DNA of 64,000 nucleotides from Tethya wilhelma (taxonomy: Eukaryota; Porifera; Demospongiae; Tethyida; Tethyidae): positions 12,553,823 to 12,617,822 of the forward strand of contig CAXIPT010000001.1 in assembly GCA_964030475.1 (NCBI GenBank). Direction: 5' to 3'. The notes beneath the pieces are model-generated. The model saw nothing but the letters and a program-made list of their open reading frames with translations. It ran no database searches and was not told the DNA's origin. The stretch's first letter is position 1. Every line of letters starts with the position of its first letter. A program made the position numbers and the translations under genes. This document shows positions 12,101-24,900 of the stretch, piece by piece.

Positions 12101-12948
12101 AGGCTCACAAAAAAACTCTCATCAGCTTCCAAAAGAGTATCGTTGGTGATATTAATAGATACACATTCTCTTGGGATGCCATCAAAGGGAGCTTGAAAGT
12201 TGAGCTGTTGAGAAACAGAGGTGAAGTCAGATCCCGGATCCGCTCCTGTGAAGAGCAAAACAAAGATTCATGGTACTGTACAGCACATGAACAGCTGAGA
12301 GATAGTGCTGACCTGGAGAAGCTCCAGTGACAGTTGTAGAGACAGAGACAGTGATGGCTGCTTCAATATCACTATTGACAACCACACACACTTCCACCAC
12401 TTCATCACTTTCCACAACAACATAGGATGGTTGCTCAAATGAGACAAATACCTCTACAGGTGCACAGAATAGGTACAAAGCTAGAACTGTATAACAGGTT
12501 TACATGAATCCACTCACCATCATCGTTCAAAACGGTTATTGTAGCTATGGAGATACCAAACATGACCGTCTCATCCACTGCGCTGAAAGACACAGTAAAC
12601 TGTTCATCCTGTTCATAGACATTGTCTCCCCGTACTGCAACTTGATGGCAAATGTCATCAGATGACTCAGATGTAAAGTTTAGACGTTGAACCAAGGCGA
12701 TGTAATCTTCACCAGCTCTTGCAGTATCTATGAATGAGTGTTACACCAACTCATGTATTCATGAGTTAAGATTTGGACCAAATTCACAACAATACCTGAT
12801 GATTCGGTAGATGTACTGAGTGTGACTTCTACATCTCTATCAAGTCCACTACTGCCAGTTAGGCCAACACATACACTCACAATTGAAATCATTGTGCTAT
12901 TACCCTCAGCAATAGAATAACTTGACTGGCGAATCGTAACTGTCACAT
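9175..12948 (-). other. Calx-beta exon block (last 14 exons before the gap)
   Basis: Exons on + coordinates: 9175-9507, 9567-9695, 9775-9978, 10097-10231, 10318-10512, 10774-10905, 10987-11181, 11282-11431, 11520-11726, 11793-11927, 12033-12245, 12313-12453, 12518-12727, 12796-12948. Each is bounded by AG and GT on the minus strand, and front and back halves alternate. Exon 9175-9507 (333 bases) is odd: it fuses a back half (ISGEPILEFLPG...VTITDNE) with the next front half, so one intron has been lost. Confidence 0.88.
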
Positions 12949-15900
12949 CTATACAAGCATACATACATATAGTGAACAGTAACATTGAACTGGTGTATCA
13001 TATTAAATTCACTATCCAGACTACTGAACTTAATATTGCTATAATATATGCATCGTGAGTACCATGACTGAAGTAGTTGACTACAATTTAGATCTATAAT
13101 TATATTCGATCTTTCTGTGCATTACATCAGTTAAAGTCAGTGGCAGCATAAATTGTTACCATCACACACTTGAGGAGACCTAGTGGCTGGGCAACTAGAC
13201 AATGTTTACACACATGACTGTTACACTATCTACCAGCCCAACCTCTATAATTTTATGTTACTCTACAAAACATATAGTAGCATAATCAGTCAGATCACCA
13301 GTGTCACAATTTCCAGGTTTTTATTTACACTTCCCGGAAGTTTGGAAGTAAAAAATGGCCGCTTTTTGTGTAGTAGCTACACAGTTGGAAAATGACTTTG
13401 TGCAAACACACAAACGAAAAAGAGGGAGCGGCAACGATACTTGCAGGAAGAAATTCTAGTTATGATACAGTTGTAACAAAAGTCTATTTGTAAGATACAT
13501 CCCAGAAAAGCGGCTATAATAGTGAATCACAATGGCGGAAATTTTGACCTAGTCAAATACTCATTTGGTTTTTGACTCGAGTTGCCAGGACACCCACAGA
13601 TTTCTCTCAACTTGTAAGTCGATCAGTTAATAAAGTAAATATAAATGTCCATAAAATGACAATAATGTGTGGGGGACAAAAATGTATCCATTGTAAAAAG
13701 TGTTGGGTTTATTTCACATGTAAATACTAGCTTATAAATCTTCATAGTCGCTTTCAAATACATCATACATTATACATCTTCAGTTTCTTCATCACCATCA
13801 CCACTCCCTGACGAATCAAGATCACTAGAGACCATCTCTCCCAGTGCCATATCATCTGATTCTTCTGCTTCTGAGTCTATGTTCATGTTCATACTATCGT
13901 CATGCTGTTGCAGTTGATCTCTATGTGGTTCACGTGCCTGGGGTAAGTTCACACAACCTATACAGTTGCATCCTGGTCCACAGGATCGTTCTCCTTTGAC
14001 ACACTTGCATCTTCTGTTCTTGCAACCTGTTTTACACCTACAGCCACCAAGAGTGATTTCTTATCGCCTCTTGACTTTTGATATGTTGTTTGGATCTTAA
14101 TTCCCATACAACTTCAAGTAGACCTTCTGTGTTACGTTGCCATCCATAATGAGTGAGTGCTGGGAGTGATATGTCATTGTTCGCTCTTGTTTCCATAGTT
14201 GAAGGACCCACAAGCACCTAGACCAGTGCAGGTGTAGTGCTTCAGTGGATGGGAGTGTGTGACGTTCAGAATCAGCTCTCTCCCATGCTACTTCTCGGAT
14301 CTTGTGTAGCCAACGAGAGTGTTGCTCCAAAGATGTGAGAGAAGATTGGTGAATAGATTTGAATAGTTCTTCAGGTGTGATTTGTTTGAAACCAGACTAA
14401 TATTTCTTGAAATAAGCTGATCCAGCAAGTCAAATGAATGACAAGAATGCAGGACTGTCAAGGTCTGTTGATGTTTGAATACATTAGAACTTGGGTAAGC
14501 ATCACCTCCAATAATGAACGATGCATACTGAAGGAATATATGGTCAAGAAAGTGACTCTTCCTAGCCCTTGAAATAACGACACATAGTCACATCCTGTGT
14601 AATGTTTGAATAGCTTGTATCCACTCATTCTCAGGAACACTTCCAAGGTCTGGATCCTTTGAAATAGCATGCATCAATTTGTTCAAATGCATCAATCTTG
14701 GAGACTCTGTAATATCCTTACTGAGTTGGATGTATACATCTACATCCTGTATATTTTGACACATTGTTAAACCAACATGGTATACATCAGTATCAGGGCT
14801 AAATATAAGCTTTCTGTCTCCACATGACTCCTTACAGTGAAATACTTGGTTGCAGAACCTGTAAGAAATCACTAACCTCATTTATTGCAGATGAAATGCT
14901 GACAATTTGCCCTTCATACCTTCAAGAAGATCAGTCTTTCATAACCAACATAAAAGAAGTGGCTTTTAGTACATAACCATCAAGAGAGAGACTACCGCAG
15001 CCTCAATTGCGGACAAACGCAGATGAGGGGGACTTCAGAGTTTGGCTTCTCTCCATTTTGAAGGAACAGGGGACATTGCAGTGAAATCTCCATTACATGT
15101 GTGGTCACCATCAGAACTCTTTATCTCTCTGAGTTTGCTCAATTACCTTTGATGTTTCAGATAGAGAGCCAGGACTGTCAAACACCACATGCACTTGTTT
15201 CGATCCAGCCAATAGGTGAGGTTTAACATATTTTACAATTAGGAATCGAACATATATTCCTGCATGTTTTACATTGTAGCTATCGGGGGTGTCTGTATCA
15301 TAAACATCCCTTCTAAAATGACTGCTTCTGGTGTCCATTGAGAGGGAATGGTGTGTAGTACAGCTGACTCTTGGCTATATCTTTTTTCAAGATATTGTGT
15401 AGTTGTAGACTTATTGGACTTGTACGGAAACCCATTTTCACCAACAAGTGCTCTTGGGTTGGGTGACATTGGGCAGTATAGCAAGTCCATGTCTATTCCA
15501 TCTGTTCCATGTTGGGCAATCCATGAAAGCTGCTGCTTGAGAAATCGCTGGAACAACATTTTTGTTCTCTCTCTACTTGCTTTATTTGTTTATTTTTTGT
15601 GACTGATACACTGAATGTATAGCCTCGTCCCCAGGCCCTCTGCGCGCGTGCTACTATTGTTGATTTATTACGTTGACGATCTTTACCAGATAATTTTATT
15701 TAAGCACGCAGAGGGCCTGGGAAACGAGGGTAGACGCATGGTAGACAAGCAGTCTGCGGTAAGACCCCCAATTTTCAAGGACACCCGGAAGTGAAAAATG
15801 CACCCGGAAATGAACTTTGCTATAGGGAATTTTGTATGGGGAAAATTCAAGATGGCCGACTGAATTTCAAGTTGTCTTAGGCCAAGTCTACTCAGTTTTC

Positions 15901-18900
15901 ACTCCTTCACGATGACTTTTGCGTATTGCTCTGATGAAAATAGTTGCACTAGAATTGCCAGAAAGCTAAATTAACAATGAAGCTCAACTGACAGTGGCAA
16001 AAAGGCCTCGTGACTACTTGGACTTTTGCTGGAAGGAGCCAACTTCACATTTTTTGGGCAAGCATTTGCACTTTTGCAAATCACTTCAAACTTGGTAAGT
16101 ATGTTTAACTAAGATAGTTTTACAATTTTGTATAGTATCACAGTAGCCACAATTAATTGGTTGCATTATGCATGTACTTGAAAATAGGGGTTTTATAGAT
16201 ATTGTTTACATCATTTTCACTAGCTTTTGAGGGTAAACTTGTTCAAATAACCTGTCATCAACATTTAGCAATTCATTCTCTCTCAATAAATGTCATAAAC
16301 TAAGTCTATCTACCTTTCTTTTTCATACAGGTACCTGTTCTTTGTTGTGCTTTTCTGCAAAGTTTCAATATTCATCATTTTCATATTTTTTGGGCAAGGT
16401 CTTAGAGCTTGCCAAATCCACTCAAAATTGCAGAAGGAAGAGATCATGGACTGTAGATTAATATTTATAAATGTATGTTGTTTGCAGTACAGTTTGTAGC
16501 CTGCAAAATCTCACTATTTGTGTACCCCTCTCTTGTTTCTGCCATTTTTCTGCTCATTAACTGCTCACGTGATAGCCGTGGCGCGATGTTTTGATAACTC
16601 GTATTTTAATTTTTGACAGCTGCTAAATTGCCGTGCTTTATTAATCTGTATTTCGCAGTCAGTATCCAATTAGCGCCATATGATATTACGTAATAAATGT
16701 CATAGAAACCAAGTAAACACCTACTTCCGGGGTGTCCTTGAGAAAGTATGGGAAAAGGTGGGTCTTACCGCAGACTGAAGTGATTTTGCGCGTGGGCAGG
16801 ACTGCTTAGACGGCGCCCACGTATTTTGCATATGACATCATCAGTTTGTGAATAATTTTGTGAGCCAATGCTGCGCGCTACACGCTAGCGCTTTGGTCTG
16901 GAGCTAGACTACAAGCGCAGCCAATCTGAGCTTGAAGGCCAGATGACAGAAGTCAAAAGATCAAGACCAGACAAAACAGCCAAGTAAACATAAATTTGGA
17001 CTTAGTTTGACCTTAGATATGAGTGATATGTCCAGACATCGGTTCTTTTTGCTCAAACTTTCTTGCTGCTTTGAGACATTTTGGTAGGCATTGCCTAGCG
17101 CAGTGCTGTGCTACTCTGACAAAAAACGCTGCTCTTTTGTCTTGCTTCGCGGGCTTGTGCACAAGAAAAAAATCTTCAAGTCTTGCTTGCGGTTAGGCCG
17201 CCTACGCTACAAGTTTTCTGATGTCATTCACGTGATTTCGTTCACCAGGCCTTCTGCGTGCTAAAAAATTACGAAAATGGTAAAGATCGTCAACTTAATA
17301 AATCAATACTAGCAGCACGCAGAAGGCCTGGGAACGAGGCTACTGAATGTACATATCGTCTTCTTTCATACAGGAGCATTTTTACTAGGAATGTTAAGAA
17401 TTGCTCAAATGATGTTTGATCTATAGATTGAAGTGACATCATATCAACAGATTGCTCCTGTGTGGCTTGTTTACCCTCGAGAAAAAGTTCCATAGCCCCA
17501 TGTTATTTGGACACTTGATAACATACCATGCTCTTCTATGGCTTGTTTCATTGATTGAACATTGTTGTCTTTTGTCTTGTTTTTATACCTGTTACTTTGT
17601 AGGTAAATGAGTGACTATCATCCTCATGTCGTGGCTGAACTTGTCTCAGATTGTTCACACACTTGGCAGTCAATTGTATGTGGTTTGTGATGTACTCCAT
17701 TCTCTTTTCATTTGGTCTACTGACTGCTGTTTTAGAGTCCTTGTTAATCTTCATCTCATGGCATTCATCTCGGGCCACAGCACACCAGTCAGTTTCACTC
17801 AGTCGCACACTGAAGCCTCCATCTTCCAAATGTTGCAGAATACCAGTTGGCATCTTGGCTAGGTCACTAAAGTGTTGGGGAATCAGTCGCTGGTATGTTT
17901 GCCTATCCATGGCCATGAAAATAGGAGCCATGAGTTTAAGACTTGCTAATCGTATGTGCCAGTTTCGATTTCTAGTGCTGTGGAACAAGGCTAGGTATAT
18001 AAGCAAACAAATCATTGATTAAGAAAGAAAACCAAAATTTAACTGTGTCTTGTTTGCTTCCTAAATCGTCCACGAAATCGACAAAATCTGAATAAGAACA
18101 TGGGAGGTCTGAAAGCAAGTCTCCAGTACAGATTGGATTTGAGCATCCTGAGATGCATGTGAATCTGTCAAGTAAAGTGATACAAAATACTGGTACAAGG
18201 CTTGACATACTTGAATGAAAAATCTGTATGTTCTCCTAAAATTTGAACACTGCACAAGGGATGTTAGTATTTCAGCCCTTCACTTTGTTGCCCTAGTTGC
18301 TTAAGGCCTGCATCTGAATAGGTTTTCATTAGGCATTTTTGGTAGTTGAGAAGAATGTGCCAGTCACTTGGCCAAGGCAAGAGCCATTTCAAATGACTTC
18401 CATATTCGGCTTAAAGACTCAAGAGCACATCATAAATTTTTGCATCTCCCACCACAATGAGCCACTAATGACCAAGGGTAACAACAAACTGCTGATATAG
18501 GTTATAGATAAAACTGTGCTCAGAGTCCAACTTGCTATCAGCCTTCTCACTGCGAATCTAAACACAAACAATGTTGCTTTTCTCCTTATCTGTAAGACGA
18601 GTCTGCATACAGCTCAACAAAGATGAGAGTCCAGGGAGTTTGATGGGTCACACTGATTCTCATGTTGTTTCAGTAGAGTGGAATGAAACAATGCCTCATG
18701 GAGTGAAGATATGGATTGGTGTTCTACTGTATTGAGTACAAAGTTGTTTAGACTAAGTGAGCCTGAAAATGAAGGATATAATTCCTGAACTAGTGTGATA
18801 TTATCAATAGCCTGGGTACAGGTTTCTGGTACCACAATTGTGGAATGAGGTAAGGGGCGTTCTGCAAGCGTCCTACGTCTACGTTTTGCACATGAGAGCA

Positions 18901-21900
18901 CTATAGGAGAAGCTATAGGTGATGATCTATGGTGCCTCTGAGGACCAATAGGTAGCATTTCTTCCTGTGATAATGTGTTAAACTGTGGTCTTGGCTGAAC
19001 ACACTGTACAGATGTACGATGCCAGCTTCTGGTTGCATCAGTACTGGATACCACTGCATGTGGTTGACGGATATCAATGTTGTCAATGGACACTACTGTT
19101 AATGCGTTCATTGACAGTTGTGGTATGATACCACGGCGAATTTGGCTCTGAGCAATGGTTGCTGATAACCTATTGGCAGTATCCAATGATGCACATGCCT
19201 CCCACTCTATTCATTAGCTTTACAAGCTCTGTTGATCCCCCCACTACATATCATTGCTTGTGTCAATAACACATGAATAGGCATTGTACATGTGTTATCT
19301 GTGCAGAATAGGAGCACAGAAAGTACATACAACTGTATAATTTGTCTAGATTTTCGAGGTTGTTGACATGAAGAGGAGTTAAACAGTGATCTTCTTCCAC
19401 TCCTCACAGATTGGGTCATTGTTTGGATGCAGGTGACAAGTAATGGATCAAGACTGTCTTCAAAATCACTAAAACTGAAAGAAGAATACTTGTCTGTATC
19501 CTCCTTGTAGCTACTCACCAGTTTCTTAGCTTGTTTTTGTAGGGCTCTGTTGATATGCATACTTACCTTCATTGCTTTATCATGAATGTCAGCTGATTCT
19601 TCGGTAACTGGTGATTTTTTGGGGGTTCCTTGGTTTGCATTGGTTGTGGCTCTTGGCAAGAGGCATGACTCTTGCGCTTTTTGCTAAGTGCAGAGGATAG
19701 TGCCTTTAACAAATCACAGTTTTGTAGGTATACTATACTGATCCATATATACGATGCTTAACATTGTATTTGAAGCAGATTTTCAAAATAATGGAAAAGT
19801 CGGGAAACTTAACCACCTCTTACCTGGAATTGTCCAACTGTATAGGTAGTTGCTCAGGAGGCAGATAACTACTACAATGTGTGTGGATATCCTCAACCAG
19901 CTCTCTGTGTATGTCTGGCAAAAGTATAGCTTCATCATTTTGGAGTCGCGGTAGCCATAATCGTAATGCCAATCTACAAAGAAAAAGCTCCGAAAGTTCA
20001 GATAAGCCAAGAGTTTGGGATGTTGCAACTATAAGCTATGAAAATATTTATAGCAGGCTAGACAGATGTAAGAGTCAGCTGTTAATTTCCCTACCCCTTG
20101 TGTGATTTGGTCAAGGTGGTTATTTACTATTAGTGGTGATGGGCAATGGCGATTGAATCTCTTGCCTTTCTTGGTTTTGCATTACAGGATGCGCAGCCTG
20201 ATTGAGTAGTGATCCCTTTGTTTAGATCTCTGTAATGCTCCTTGCACAAGCCTATTGCTGTGCCTGAATCAGTGAGGGTAAGGGCTGCCACTTTACCTTG
20301 CAAAACTTCCTCACAATGATTGCATTTGTTACCCATGCTCTATGCACGTTAATCAAAATAAACACACATGTCCACATAAACCTCGCTGGATTCCAAAGAG
20401 AGAAAGAGTATAGGGTGTAGTATGAAAGCCTGCAAATACCCTTGGCGTACAAATACAACTGTTTCAGTAGAGACTATAGTCACTGATACCTGGTGAAAAA
20501 GAGTGTACAATGGTCTTTACTGTCATATCTAGACATCCAAAATGTTTGTATTTGCTTCCATTTTCTTTGCATAATACACATGGGCCACATGTACCTTCAT
20601 GCCATTTTTTGGGCATGTTGGGATTTATCCTGTGGAACAAAGTATTTAATATGTTTATGCAGGTCATCCACTCTGTTCAGTGAAGAATGCATTAATGCAG
20701 TATGATTAATGGTCTAATCTAATTTTATTGTTTATCATTTATTTGTATGCAGATGTATGTATTAATGATTTAGGTGTTATCCTATTTCAGTTTTTTCTTT
20801 TAAAGGTACCCATTTGGCACCCTGCTGACGTGGAACTTTTCCATAATTATTCAATTATTATGCCCGATTTTCTGTGTTTGATAATTAATGCTGTAATAAT
20901 TGGACACAAACTATTTTGTGCATAGATATTGTACTATACTTAGGTAACATAAATATACCTTTAAGGAATCTCTTTGACTGTCATGACAAAAGTGTACCCA
21001 AATTAATTTTTTGTTTGTACAAGTACTCTCTCTACACGTGGCCTATGCAAATCAAAACTGGTTTGTCCTGTTATATGATATTCATGCATAATTGTAAACT
21101 GTAAAACTCCAAGTATTAAAGCCTAGAACAGGAGTGAAACAGCAATTTCTGAAGAAGTATGCAAGAAACAAGTCCGTAAACTTCTGTAAACGTCTGGAAA
21201 TTTTCCGTGACATAATTTTATGTGTGTGCAAATAAATTTGTACATGCGGTATACAACTTCCGTGACACTGCCGATCTGACCGTAATACTGTATAGCATAT
21301 TCGATGGTTTGATGATCAAAGTCTAAACTGTAAAATTTAAATCTGCCAATATTTTGGCCGCAATATATGCATGTACTATGCACACGCACAAATCATCAAA
21401 ATTTAATTTAAATTCATCAATATTTTTGTTTATAGTTCTGTGGAACAAACTGTCAAATTTTTTACTTGACCATCAATATTTCCGCCTATAGTATTATACG
21501 AAGTCTAAAATTGTTTACAACCATACTGCCATGGAGACACACCTTCAAGGAGTCCAGTACTCATAAAACTTCAGTCATTAAAAAAAAATGTTTACCTCAC
21601 AGTGATTTGGTAAACAGGAAGTTACATGATCCTACTGAGGCCATATCAACTTAATAGTAACTTAATTGTTTACAGGAAAAGTGTCTGAGTACTTGAAACC
21701 TTGAACATGACATTGTGCGGTTATCTGTCTCGAATGGAAACAAAATAGATATACATCAGGTGGGATTTAATCAGCTTAGGAAGTTTTGTGAGGATCTGGT
21801 AAGGCTATGTATATGTTAGAACATGCCTATTAGGGCGTTATCGGAAATACACGATCCGCCCGAGGGTTTACCAATATTACCGAGTGTATTTCAGATAATG

Positions 21901-24900
21901 CCTGTCAGTAGACATGTTCTAAAATGCTTGTACCCAGTGCTTAGACTTGTCGCTAGTTTCTTACCACTTTTGAGCTGTTTGAGAGCAGTTTTGACTTGAG
22001 CAAGAGTTTTAGTCAACTTCGGGTTTATACGCTAAAATTCACTCTTGAAACAGAGAAAAATATTATCTACGAGGAAAAGCAACACTAACACTGTCTTCTT
22101 GAAGTCTTCCGAAGTTTCTTTGAAGCGCTGGAGTATCTTTTCAGAGTCTTGAACAGCTCCCAGGGTAATATGAAGGGGAAAACCGAGGGAAATATACATA
22201 TTGCCTTCGGTTTTCCCCTTGCTCACGTTTCTTCACGTTATACACCGTGAAAAAATGTGTTAGTACTACGGCTTCCCGGGATACAAATGTGTACGTGGAC
22301 ACTCGCAGTTTTATAATCCCATAAAACCTATAAACCCACATGCCAGGTCCTCATAAACTTTCTAAAACCGATTAAATCCAGTAAAGTTTTATGATGATTT
22401 ATATAGGTTTTAGTTGGTCAACAAGGTTTACAAGTGAACTGATTAGCATTGTTTCATAGGTTTTACTCAAATTCCCACAAAATAAAACTTTGTTATTTGG
22501 GACATATTTTGTTTCAGATTTGAAGTTTTATGAGGACCATGAATGAAAATAATTATGACTAATGTTTGTGCATTTGCATATGTTCTAGCTACATGTGCAC
22601 CACATCCACCATTCCTAAAAGTAGTAAATCCAATGAAACTAGGATTATAGAGAATCAATTGCTTTTATTTCCCGCTATTATAAGCAAAATATGCTGACAA
22701 AACTACATTACAACTAGTAATAGTAATACAGCTAGTGCTCACAGAAATCAATAAATTCACCCCCCGCCCTCACCATCATTGTCGATGATAGAGACGGGAA
22801 CAAGACTGGAGCTGTCCACAATGACAGAGGCCTCCGATGTCACACTGAGAGAGAGGTCAAAGGTCTCTGGCTCCTCAACGACATCATCATGTAGTACTAA
22901 CACGAATACATCAGCTGCTGCACCATTGGCAGCACCAGAAGTAAAGGTTGTGGTGAAAGGAGATAGTTGAGTAAAATCAGCAATGGCTAGAAGAGCACGG
23001 TATATGTGGGTGAGAAAGAAAGACATGAAACCTCAGCTATGGTTACATAGCTATCATCTTACTTGCAGATCCAGGTATAGCAGTGACAGTGACTTCAATG
23101 GGAGTGGCCAGCGATAGGGTAGGGTTGAGAGTTAGCCTCACTGTGCCTACCATCATCAGTTGGTCTGAGATGGGCTCGACCACAGTAGTACTGGTGATCA
23201 CCACAGTAGCATCTGAATATTGGTATAATTATTATGGTGTATTTAGTGAGGTGTTTCACTAGTTGTTTTTTTTTTGGCATAATAATAGCTCACCATCATT
23301 GTCCGCAATGGATATTACAGTAATATTAGCTCCAATTCCAATGTTTATGTCTGGTGTGGTTCCTCCGATTGCCACTCCAAAGTTGAGTGTACCTTCTACC
23401 AGGTCATCTTCAAGAATGGACACCATGAAACATTCTTGATCATCTGACAAGCTACCAGTTTCAAACACAACATCCGCTGAACCAACAATGGCAAAATCCA
23501 CATCTATAGCAGCTGTATGTGGGAAGTACAGAGTAAACAAGCATGAGGATGTATTTTTAACGCACAATCATAAAATTATCTGCATGACATACTTCTACAT
23601 CTAAGATAGTTGCATTACTTTTGTTGTGAGTCCATCTAAAGCAACATGGCCTACCTTCCATGGGGTCTGTTGGACCAACTGAAACAGCCACTGGACTGGA
23701 CATTCCTCCACTTGGAATGTCAGATATTACCACACAAACATTTAGGGTCTGTCCTTCCAGTGCAGAAATTGATGACTGCACAAAGCCAACAGTAGCATCT
23801 ATAGTGTTTGAACCAATAACGATGATGAAAGTCTTACAGCAATACTATACAGGACATGAATTATAGCATGCATGGACTGTGGTGCTCAACAACCAGTGTG
23901 AGTGTGTGTACCCATCAGCATACCCTTGTCATGTACAAAACCAAATGTGACGATATTGAAGCATGCACTGAAACCCAGACAAACTGAACACAGACTACAA
24001 GCTTGCCAAAACATACCATCTGTAGCATCATCAGCAATAGTCACTAATGTAGGTAATCCTGGCATGACATTGCTGGGGTTGACAGCAGTGATTTCAACAG
24101 AGAAGACTTGGTCATCTCCCTCCAACTCATCATCATTGATAATGGAGATATTGACACACTGCTCATTGCCATCCCCAGTAGTGAAGGCAGGAAAGGTGAC
24201 CTCAGTAGGACTTGAGATCAAAAAATCTTCACCCAACACTGCACAAACAAAGATGTACATGTAAAGCACACAAGCACTTGATATAGAACCTCTAGTGATG
24301 TATGCATACCTGTTTGTCCTTGCTCTGTTGTGTTTAGACCAATTACAACATCAGTCTCCAAACCATTTGCTGGCAAATCTATAATCTGTACACACACTTC
24401 CAGAGGTTCAACCTGGTCCTCTTGAGCATTGTAGAATGATGATGAAAAATTGACCGTGGCAGCTAATAGTCAGACAAGAGTTGATCATACAACAAGTAAA
24501 AAAATTCCAAGGTGTCACAATGGGCATGCAGTATGTGCTGCCACAAGTAGTGAAAGAAGAAATTCAGTACATTATTATATACATGATTACTTTCAGAGTC
24601 TGCATGGTTAAAGCTGGCTCAGTATATGTGTACTGATTAAAGTATCTATACATAAGTTTGAGGAGCTTTTTTGTTGCATGAAGCTAGTAAAGTCCATAGC
24701 AAAAAATTGTGAGTAATTTTTAAAAGTCCACCCCTCTAAAATATAGAGCTACATTCCCCTATGATGGCTGCTATAAAGGGTATCCTATAGCTAGCAATTA
24801 AGAAGTATTCTGAAAATAAACATGCATACATAATTATAGTAACAAAACATCTTACCATCTGCTGTGTCCAAGATAATGACTGTCAACACATCACGATCCA

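Larger units (their letters stand above)
13770..20667 (-). pseudogene. Decayed transposon-type gene with N-terminal Cys-rich region, XPG-like part and C-terminal CXC motif
   Basis: Read right to left, the pieces match in order a large multi-copy uncharacterised family I know from cnidarians and sponges. A Cys-rich start is at 20464-20667 and 20130-20336. KYSSFSFSDFEDSLDP and CTMPIHVLLTQAM lie at 19207-19659. TVVSIDNIDIRQPHAVVSST and DATRSWHRTSVQCVQP lie at 18614-19186. VVGDAKIYDVL and SDWHILLNYQ lie near 18350-18500. RNRNWHIRLASLKLMAPIF lies at 17548-18015, FSPDTDVYHVG and SGYKLFKHYTGCDYVSLFQ at 14458-14881, and LPSTEALHLHWSRCLW at 14097-14330. The frame is broken repeatedly (for example a run of six Gs near 19235, a stop near 18470), although some real splice donors remain. 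A 1.7-kb fold-back element interrupts it. It is probably non-functional; the family's function is unknown. Confidence 0.65.
12949..22773 (-). other. Presumed 9.8-kb intron hosting transposon-derived sequence
   Basis: The exon at 22774-22986 (back half, ending IIDNDG) and the exon at 12796-12948 (front half, VTVTIRQSSY) are the expected consecutive types, so the gene probably continues across this stretch. 12949-13769 shows nothing recognisable. 13770-20667 is the decayed CXC-motif gene; 20668-22773 holds fold-backs only. Alternatively two separate Calx-beta genes end here. Confidence 0.5.

Noticed and set aside
21466..21654. Short + ORF near 21.5 kb
   Set aside because: No domain, no splice partners, in an AT-rich non-coding stretch.
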